A DNA stretch of 64,000 nucleotides from an uncultured Faecalibacterium sp. (lineage in GTDB: Bacteria; Bacillota; Clostridia; Oscillospirales; Ruminococcaceae). The stretch is from contig UQDV01000004.1 of the NCBI GenBank assembly GCA_900539945.1, positions 67,896-131,895 of the forward strand, written 5' to 3'. Below are positions 59,401 to 64,000 of the stretch, piece by piece. The notes beneath the pieces were generated by a model, which worked only from the letters and a program-made list of their open reading frames with translations, was not told the origin of the DNA and searched no databases. Numbering within the stretch: the first letter of the stretch is position 1; the number at the start of each line of letters is the position of its first letter. A program made the translations under genes and the position numbers.

Positions 59401-59686
59401 CAAGCACATGGTGCCCTGCAACGAGGTGCGCCCCATGTCCGGCGAGTCGCCCAACATCGTGGACCTGCTGCAGAGCGGTCTGGTGGACTATGTGTTCTCC
59501 ACCAGCGCCAAGGGCCGCGACCCCAAGCGCGACTCGGTGCGCCTGCGCCGCAAGGCCGTGGAGCTGAGCATCCCCTGCATCACCGCCGTGGACACCGCCA
59601 ACGCACTGGTCAACTGCCTGCGCAGTGATCACAGCCTGGAGAACATCCCGCTGGTGGACATTGCCACCCTGTATCACCGCAAGTAA
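56435..59686 (+). CDS. carB: Carbamoyl-phosphate synthase large subunit
   Basis: A 1083-residue enzyme making carbamoyl phosphate from bicarbonate, ammonia and two ATP. The two homologous halves are clear: [24 protein letters not shown] in the first and [23 protein letters not shown] in the second, each with ATP-grasp motifs ([24 protein letters not shown]). The C-terminal MGS-like regulatory domain ([13 protein letters not shown]..., about 940-1083) normally senses UMP or ornithine. Length is the family norm. Confidence 0.97.
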   Translation: [1083 protein letters not shown]

Positions 59687-59743
59687 TTGCCCACAGAGTT
59701 GTCTGTGAAATTACCCGCGCAGTTTCCCCATAGAACGACTTTT

Positions 59744-59775
59744 GACAGCGCCCGCCAAAACAGCGGGCGCTGTAT
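59744..59775 (+). terminator. Hairpin terminating the pyr operon
   Basis: ACAGCGCCCGC (59744-59754) pairs perfectly with GCGGGCGCTGT (59762-59772) around CAAAACA; only ATTTG follows, so the T-run is weak. Confidence 0.7.
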
Positions 59776-59931
59776 TTGTGAAAGCTCGCCAGCAAATGCG
59801 AAGGTCCGTGCGCAAAACAGGATGTTTTGTGCGCAATCTGTCGCAAACAGTGTGGGAAGTATGTTATACTCATCAACGCAAAATTTGCCAAAAGGACGTT
59901 ACTTTTGGACATTCCAGGAGGATACCGATAC

Positions 59932-60237
59932 ATGACCCGTTCCCAGATGATCGAAACCGTCGCCCGCAAGACCGGCTTTACCGAAGCTCAGGTCGAGACC
60001 ACGATGGATGCTATGTTTGACCAGATCGCCGACTGCCTGCGTGCGGACGAAAAGGTGACCATTGCCGGCTTTGGCCGCTTTGAGATGCGCCCCCGCAAGC
60101 CCAAGGCCTACACCAACCCCAAGACCAAGGTCTCCAGCCGCCTGGAGTCCACCTCCATTCCCGGCTTCAAGGCCAGCGGCCGCTTCAAGCAGAAGCTGGA
60201 GGCCGGCAAGGCCAAGGCTGCCGAAGAGAACGCCTGA
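59932..60237 (+). CDS. HU/IHF-family DNA-binding protein
   Basis: A 101-residue histone-like protein that bends and compacts DNA as a dimer. The N-terminal helices (RSQMIETVARKTGFTEAQVETTMDAMFDQIADCL) and the DNA-binding arm are typical: KVTIAGFGRFEMRPRKPKAYTNPKTK. The arm normally reads RNPxTG with the intercalating Pro; here it is TNPKTK. The tail is slightly longer and Lys/Ala-rich. AGGAGG precedes the ATG, and the TATACT of its promoter lies near 59864. Its own terminator follows. Confidence 0.92.
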   Translation: MTRSQMIETVARKTGFTEAQVETTMDAMFDQIADCLRADEKVTIAGFGRFEMRPRKPKAYTNPKTKVSSRLESTSIPGFKASGRFKQKLEAGKAKAAEENA

Positions 60238-60252
60238 TCCCATCTGCATAGC

Positions 60253-60292
60253 ACAGAGCTGCACCCCGCCAACAGGGTGCGGCTCTTTTTTG
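60253..60292 (+). terminator. Terminator of the HU gene
   Basis: AGAGCTGCACCC pairs with GGGTGCGGCTCT (one mismatch) around CGCCAACA, followed by TTTTTG. Confidence 0.85.
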
Positions 60293-60294
60293 TG

Positions 60295-60323
60295 CTGACA
60301 AGGCCGCTGTTTCGTGATATACT
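60295..60323 (+). promoter_or_regulatory. Promoter of the DEAD-box helicase gene
   Basis: CTGACA (60295-60300), 17-base spacer, TATACT (60318-60323), 33 bases before the start codon. Confidence 0.75.
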
Positions 60324-60355
60324 GATTTCAACAGAAAAAGAACGGAGTTGTCTGA

Positions 60356-61543
60356 ATGCTTTACAGTGAACTGCAGTGCAGCGAAGCCATCCGCAAGGCG
60401 GTGGAGCGCATGGGCTTTGCCGAAATGACCGAGATCCAGGAAAAGACCATCCCCGTCATGCTGGCCGGGCATGACGTGATCGCCAAGGCCCCCACCGGCA
60501 CCGGCAAGACCTGTGCCTTCGGCATCCCGGTGGCGGAGCACATCCAGCCGGAAAACAAGTACCCCCAGGCCGTCATCATGGCCCCCACCCGGGAGCTGGC
60601 CCAGCAGATCGCCGAGGAACTGAGCAATCTGACCTATTTCATGCCGGAGGTGCAGGTGGCCTGCGTCTACGGCGGTGCCAACATGGAAAAGCAGGCAAAG
60701 CGCCTGGCCGAAGGCTGCCAGATCGTGGTGGCCACCCCGGGCCGCCTCATGGACCACTACAAGCACCACTCCATCGACATCTCCCATGTGACCCAGATCG
60801 TGCTGGATGAGGCCGACGAGATGCTGAACATGGGCTTCTACAAGGACGTGCGGCACATCATTGAGATGATGAAGGCCCGCAAGGCCCTCTCCATGTTCTC
60901 GGCCACCATCAGCCGCGAGGTGATGGACATCGGCTGGCTGTACCAGCACAACGCCGAGGAGATCACCGTGCAGCCCAAGGAGGAGAGCCAGCCCAAGATC
61001 ACCCAGTACATGCTGGAGACCTCCGGCCGCAACAAGCTGTCGGACCTGGCCCAGATCATCATCGGGGAGGGCTATAAGCGTGTGATGGTGTTCTGCGACA
61101 CCAAGTTCAACACCGCCACCCTGGCGAACCAATTGGCTCGCTTGGGCTTCTCGGTGGACTGCCTCCACGGCGACCTCTCCCAGAAGGAGCGCAACCAGAT
61201 CATGCAGAACTTCCGGGACGGCAAGCTGGCCATTCTGGTGGCCACCGACGTGGCGGCCCGCGGCATTGATGTTTCGGACGTGGACGCTGTCATCAACTAC
61301 GACGTGCCCAGCGACAACGAACATTACACCCACCGCATCGGCCGCACCGGCCGTGCCAAAAAGGAGGGCGTGAGCTACCTGTTCTATGTGCCGGAGGAGA
61401 AAAAGCGGGTGCAGGAGCTGCTGCGACTGACCCGCAACACCGACCTGTGCACCCCGGTGCATTTTGACTTCAATCACGAGCACATCGTGGTGGAGGAAAA
61501 GAAGGATAGCGCCGACCGGTTCCAGATCAAATGCTATTTCTGA
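60356..61543 (+). CDS. DEAD-box RNA helicase
   Basis: A 395-residue ATP-dependent RNA helicase. Q motif (FAEMTEIQEKTIP), motif I APTGTGKT (45-52), motif Ia APTRELAQQ, motif II DEAD (151-154), motif III SAT (182-184), and C-terminal motifs VATDVAARGIDV and HRIGRTGR are all intact. It ends soon after the helicase core, without the long basic tail of CsdA or the RNA-binding domain of DbpA, so it is a minimal form of the DeaD/CshA group. RBS is ACGGAG. Confidence 0.94.
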   Translation: MLYSELQCSEAIRKAVERMGFAEMTEIQEKTIPVMLAGHDVIAKAPTGTGKTCAFGIPVAEHIQPENKYPQAVIMAPTRELAQQIAEELSNLTYFMPEVQVACVYGGANMEKQAKRLAEGCQIVVATPGRLMDHYKHHSIDISHVTQIVLDEADEMLNMGFYKDVRHIIEMMKARKALSMFSATISREVMDIGWLYQHNAEEITVQPKEESQPKITQYMLETSGRNKLSDLAQIIIGEGYKRVMVFCDTKFNTATLANQLARLGFSVDCLHGDLSQKERNQIMQNFRDGKLAILVATDVAARGIDVSDVDAVINYDVPSDNEHYTHRIGRTGRAKKEGVSYLFYVPEEKKRVQELLRLTRNTDLCTPVHFDFNHEHIVVEEKKDSADRFQIKCYF

Positions 61544-61555
61544 GATAAAAAAGAG

Positions 61556-61627
61556 CTCCCTCAGTCTCGCATCCAAAAGGCCCCATCTCTGAGGGGGCTG
61601 TCTGCGAAGCAGACTGGGGGAGTTTTT
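61556..61627 (+). repeat. Hairpin repeat acting as terminator after the helicase gene
   Basis: CTCCCTCAGTCT (61556-61567) pairs with AGACTGGGGGAG (61611-61622, one mismatch), with inner stems GGCCCC/GGGGGC and GTCTGCGAAGCAGAC, and five T after it. The style matches the repeat at 51776, so it is probably a repeat-family member recruited as terminator. Confidence 0.7.
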
Positions 61628-61649
61628 GCAATCGTTTTGCAAAAAACGC

Positions 61650-61680
61650 TTGACCTTCCCCTTTCTGGAAGGTGTAAAAT
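61650..61680 (+). promoter_or_regulatory. MerR-type promoter: 19-base spacer with internal dyad
   Basis: TTGACC (61650-61655), 19-base spacer, TAAAAT (61675-61680). The spacer region holds a perfect inverted repeat, ACCTTCC-N7-GGAAGGT (61653-61673). An over-long spacer with the operator between -35 and -10 is the hallmark of MerR-family regulation, here of its own gene at 61706. Confidence 0.88.
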
Positions 61681-61705
61681 GGGCCTGTAAGGAGGCAGCC
61701 GGACC

Positions 61706-62359
61706 ATGAAGATCAACGAAGTGGAAGCCGCCGTCGGCGTGACCAAAAAGAACATCCGCTTTTACGAGGAAGAGGGGCTCATCACCCCGGGCCGGGAGCC
61801 GGGCAACGGCTACCGCAGCTACTCCCAGACGGATGTGGAACGCCTGCGCCGCATCAAACTGCTGCGCAAGCTGGACGTGCCGCTGGCCGAGATCCGGGAG
61901 ATGCTGGAAGGGCAGAGCACGCTGGCAGAGGGTATGAACCGCCAGCTGGAGCGCCTGAGCACCCGCCGCAAGGATCTGGAGGAAGCCATCGGCTTCTGCA
62001 CGCTGCTCCGGCAGGAGCCCGGCAGCCTGGAACAACTGGATGTGGAGCAGACGCTTGCGCGCCTGACCGCACGGGAAGAACAGGGGGTGACCTTTGTGAA
62101 CATTGAACGTACCGACCAAAAGACCCGCCGCATCCGGGGCGCCTGCATTGGTGCTGCCCTTTTTGTGGCCATGATGGCCTTTGTAATGGCTATCATGGGC
62201 TGGGCAGTTTACACCGACCCGCAGGATGCCCCGCCGCTGCCGCTGCTTGTGGTGATGTTCGGCATCCCGGCGGGGTGCATCGTGGGCACATTGAAAGTTC
62301 TCATCGACCGCATTGAAGAGATTGGAAAGGGAGAAGAAGATGCTTATCGTAACTATTAA
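61706..62359 (+). CDS. Membrane-anchored MerR-family transcriptional regulator
   Basis: A 217-residue protein. Residues 1-70 are a MerR winged-helix domain (MKINEVEAAVGVTKKNIRFYEEEGLI, then GYRSYSQTDVERLRRIKLLRKLDVPLAEI). A dimerisation coiled coil follows (about 75-120). The C-terminus has two hydrophobic segments (about 145-169 and 177-200), so the regulator is tethered to the membrane instead of carrying a ligand domain. It starts 25 bases after a textbook MerR promoter that it probably controls. Its end overlaps the YbjQ gene by 20 bases, and a membrane protease gene comes next. Confidence 0.9.
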   Translation: MKINEVEAAVGVTKKNIRFYEEEGLITPGREPGNGYRSYSQTDVERLRRIKLLRKLDVPLAEIREMLEGQSTLAEGMNRQLERLSTRRKDLEEAIGFCTLLRQEPGSLEQLDVEQTLARLTAREEQGVTFVNIERTDQKTRRIRGACIGAALFVAMMAFVMAIMGWAVYTDPQDAPPLPLLVVMFGIPAGCIVGTLKVLIDRIEEIGKGEEDAYRNY

Positions 62360-62651
62360 CGAGATCCCCGGCAAAAAGCTGGAAGCGCTGGGCGTGGTGC
62401 GCGGCAGCACCGTGCAGAGCCGCAACTTCGGTCACGACCTGATGGCCGGTTTCCGCACCCTGGTGGGCGGCGAGGTGACCGACTACGCTGACATGCTCAC
62501 CGAGGCCCGGCAGATCGCCACCGGCCGCATGGTAAAGGATGCTGAGGCCCTGGGGGCGGATGCCATTGTGGGCATGCGCTATGCCTCTGCCAGCGTCATG
62601 CAGGGCGCAGCAGAGGTCATTGCTTATGGAACGGCGGTGAAGTTTGTATGA
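62340..62651 (+). CDS. YbjQ-family (heavy-metal-binding-domain-like) protein
   Basis: A 103-residue protein of the YbjQ/UPF0145 family: TINEIPGKKLEALGVVRGSTVQSRNFGHDLMAGFRTLVGGEV, then EARQIATGRMVKDAEALGADAIVGMRYASASVM. The fold forms pentamers; function is unknown despite the domain name. It overlaps MerR (20 bases) and the protease gene (4 bases, ATGA), so all three are one translation-coupled operon. Confidence 0.9.
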   Translation: MLIVTINEIPGKKLEALGVVRGSTVQSRNFGHDLMAGFRTLVGGEVTDYADMLTEARQIATGRMVKDAEALGADAIVGMRYASASVMQGAAEVIAYGTAVKFV

Positions 62652-63562
62652 CGACAAAAGAAAAACAGGGCTTCGGCCTGTACTTTCTGCTCGCCTTTGG
62701 CATGGCATGGCTGCTGCAGGTCTATGCCAGCCTGCTGCTTCTCCGGGACGGCAACGCCGCGGCCTACCAGCTGCTGCTGGCGGTGAGCATGTTCTGCCCG
62801 CTGGTGTCCGTTCTGCTGGTGCAAAAGTTCTGGCTGCATCAGCCCACCGGCATCAGCTGGCGGCCCCGCCTGAAAGGCAACGGCAGGTATCTGCTGGCGG
62901 CATGGTTCGGCCCGGCGGTATTCACCGTGCTGGCAGCGGTGCTGTACTTTGCGGTGTTCCCGTCCCGGCTGGACACCTCCGGCAGCTGGCTGGCCACGGC
63001 CTATGGCGGGCAGTGGACACCGGAAGCCCTGAAAACCGAGCTGGGAGTGACCACGACCAGTTACCTGATCCAGTACGGTCTGCTGGCGGTCACGCTGGCA
63101 CCGCTTGCCAATATGATCCCCGCTGTGGGCGAGGAAGCGGGTTGGCGCGGTTACATGATGCCCCGCCTGAAGGAGCGGCTGGGCCTGCTCAACGGCCGTC
63201 TGCTGGGCGGCGTGATCTGGGGCGTCTGGCATTGGCCGCTGATGCTGCTGGTGGGCTACGAGTATGGCACCAACTATCTGGGCGCACCCCTGCTGGGGCT
63301 GGTGGTATGGTGCGTGGTCTGCTTTGCCCTCAACACTCTGCTGGATATCCTTTACGAGAAAACGGAATGCATCTGGGTACCTGCTGTTGCGCATGGAGCG
63401 TTCAACGCCATTGCGGCACTGCCGCAGGTGCTGACGAACCCGGCAGATACCTATTACAATGTGCTGGGTCCCATGCCCATAGGCCTGATCGGCATGCTGC
63501 CGATGCTGGCAGTGGCGGTCTGGCTGACCCTGCGGCAGATGAAGCAGGAAGAAAAGAACTGA
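62648..63562 (+). CDS. CPBP-family intramembrane protease
   Basis: A 304-residue polytopic membrane protein of the CAAX protease/bacteriocin-processing (ABI) family. The catalytic motifs are present: GEEAGWRGYMMPRL with E162, E163 and R167, WGVWHWP with H195, and VPAVAHGAFNA with a further His. About eight membrane segments. Members cleave membrane proteins, give bacteriocin self-immunity or process prenylated proteins. Being coupled to a membrane-tethered MerR regulator, it may cut that regulator; this is inference. Confidence 0.88.
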   Translation: MTTKEKQGFGLYFLLAFGMAWLLQVYASLLLLRDGNAAAYQLLLAVSMFCPLVSVLLVQKFWLHQPTGISWRPRLKGNGRYLLAAWFGPAVFTVLAAVLYFAVFPSRLDTSGSWLATAYGGQWTPEALKTELGVTTTSYLIQYGLLAVTLAPLANMIPAVGEEAGWRGYMMPRLKERLGLLNGRLLGGVIWGVWHWPLMLLVGYEYGTNYLGAPLLGLVVWCVVCFALNTLLDILYEKTECIWVPAVAHGAFNAIAALPQVLTNPADTYYNVLGPMPIGLIGMLPMLAVAVWLTLRQMKQEEKN

Positions 63563-63715
63563 ACACGAGGGGCTGCTGTGCAGGGTGCTTGTACGGCAGC
63601 CCTTTTATAATAGGAAAGAATGGGCAAACCTGCCCGAAAACCCGGAAGGTCTGGAGCAAAAAACTGGTTCCTGTATACAAATGCAAAAAAAGCGAAAAAA
63701 ACTTTGAAAAAAGGC
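63563..63715. other. Short gap before the rRNA promoters
   Basis: GCAGGGTGCTTG and nearby bases form only weak stems after the protease stop. AT content rises toward 63700, as expected of an UP element before a strong rRNA promoter. No gene. Confidence 0.4.
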
Positions 63716-63744
63716 TTGCCAAACCCTCTTGAATGTGGTACTAT
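63716..63744 (+). promoter_or_regulatory. rRNA operon promoter P1
   Basis: TTGCCA (63716-63721), 17-base spacer, TACTAT (63739-63744), preceded by A-tracts (AAAAAAAGCGAAAAAAACTTTG region) that look like an UP element. Confidence 0.75.
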
Positions 63745-63898
63745 ATGTGAGCGCCAAGCACTGAGACAAAAGAATGACTTCTGAAGCCTCAGCACGAAGC
63801 TTTTGAAAAGAACCAATAGACGCTGAAAAGTTCCGGTCAGCACCGAGAAACATGAAGCGATCCAAGTTCAGAACGTTCAAAAGCCTCGAAAAAAGAGC

Positions 63899-63927
63899 TT
63901 GACAAAAAACCGCTTCTGTGGTAGAAT
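63899..63927 (+). promoter_or_regulatory. rRNA operon promoter P2
   Basis: Perfect TTGACA (63899-63904), 17-base spacer, TAGAAT (63922-63927). The following GACCTTGAAAATTGAACAAT is a typical leader shortly before 16S rRNA in Clostridia. The rRNA genes themselves begin beyond base 64000. Confidence 0.85.
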
Positions 63928-64000
63928 AATCAAGTCGTCAGCCGCAAGGCTGAGGCGCACAGGACCTTGAAAATTGAACAATATCGAAAAACTTGTAACG

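Noticed and set aside
56408..59677. Very long antisense frame (over 1000 codons) opposite carB
   Set aside because: Composition is dominated by His, Gln, Gly, Val and Leu, as expected of the antisense of GC-rich codons; no ribosome-binding site or domain. carB is unmistakable on the other strand.

Overview
The window looks like chromosome of a GC-rich, low-oxygen gut Firmicute, most likely Faecalibacterium or a close Oscillospiraceae relative. This is inferred from strong AGGAGG ribosome-binding sites, lipobox lipoproteins, a PyrK/PyrD-B pyrimidine operon, a sialic-acid operon and a flavin-based exported reductase; it was not tested by a search.

Layout. 1-6319: the tail of an AT-rich phage-defence island, with the 3' part of BREX pglZ, brxL and a reverse transcriptase-nitrilase fusion (DRT type 1/UG1). 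6411-6509: a structured repeat. 6546-7310: a nucleoside phosphorylase. 7608-7727: a HAD-hydrolase remnant. 7873-11102: magnesium channel mgtE behind a long leader, then an NCS2 purine permease. 11182-13647 (minus): TAXI-type binding protein, GltS glutamate symporter and a tiny His-rich protein. 14235-18000 (minus): an mglBAC-type sugar ABC transporter. 18640-28162 (plus): a compact podovirus-like virion module (terminase, portal, protease-scaffold fusion, N4-gp56 capsid, adaptor, tail hub, ejection-like protein) with no integrase, replication, lysis or fibre gene. 28223-28579: tRNA-Arg and tRNA-His, with copies of the tRNA-His 3' end and a second copy of the repeat. 28713-33818: PAP2 phosphatase, DUF1643, an unusual ParB-like/BMP protein, a phosphoesterase and small proteins. 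33931-42593: a sialic-acid operon (esterase, ROK kinase, nanE, YhcH, nanA, ABC transporter) with a divergent RpiR regulator. 42843-44520: a putative manganese exporter, a MITE and rpiB. 44641-49381: LysR regulator, exported FAD/FMN reductase and a HemN-like protein without its iron-sulfur cysteines. 49464-50135: cysE. 50354-59686: pyrC-F-K-D-E-carA-carB behind a leader-peptide attenuator. 59932-63562: HU, a DEAD-box helicase and a MerR/YbjQ/CPBP-protease operon. 63716 to the end: tandem promoters and leader of an rRNA operon whose 16S gene lies beyond the window.

How the parts work together. The pyr operon encodes carbamoyl-phosphate synthetase and every later UMP step except aspartate transcarbamoylase. 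Its leader (29-codon peptide, T-rich pause tract, stop codon touching an intrinsic terminator) looks like the UTP-sensing pyrBI leader of enterobacteria rather than PyrR control. The nan genes import and open sialic acid to ManNAc, phosphorylate it and epimerise it to GlcNAc-6-P.

Most notable: (1) the virion module has a Prp-type cysteine protease fused to its scaffold, with Prp-like cleavage motifs in the fusion's own linker and at the capsid N-terminus; (2) the pyr leader; (3) the RT-nitrilase gene beside BREX; (4) the mgtE leader with a hairpin that both ends in a T-run and hides the ribosome-binding site.
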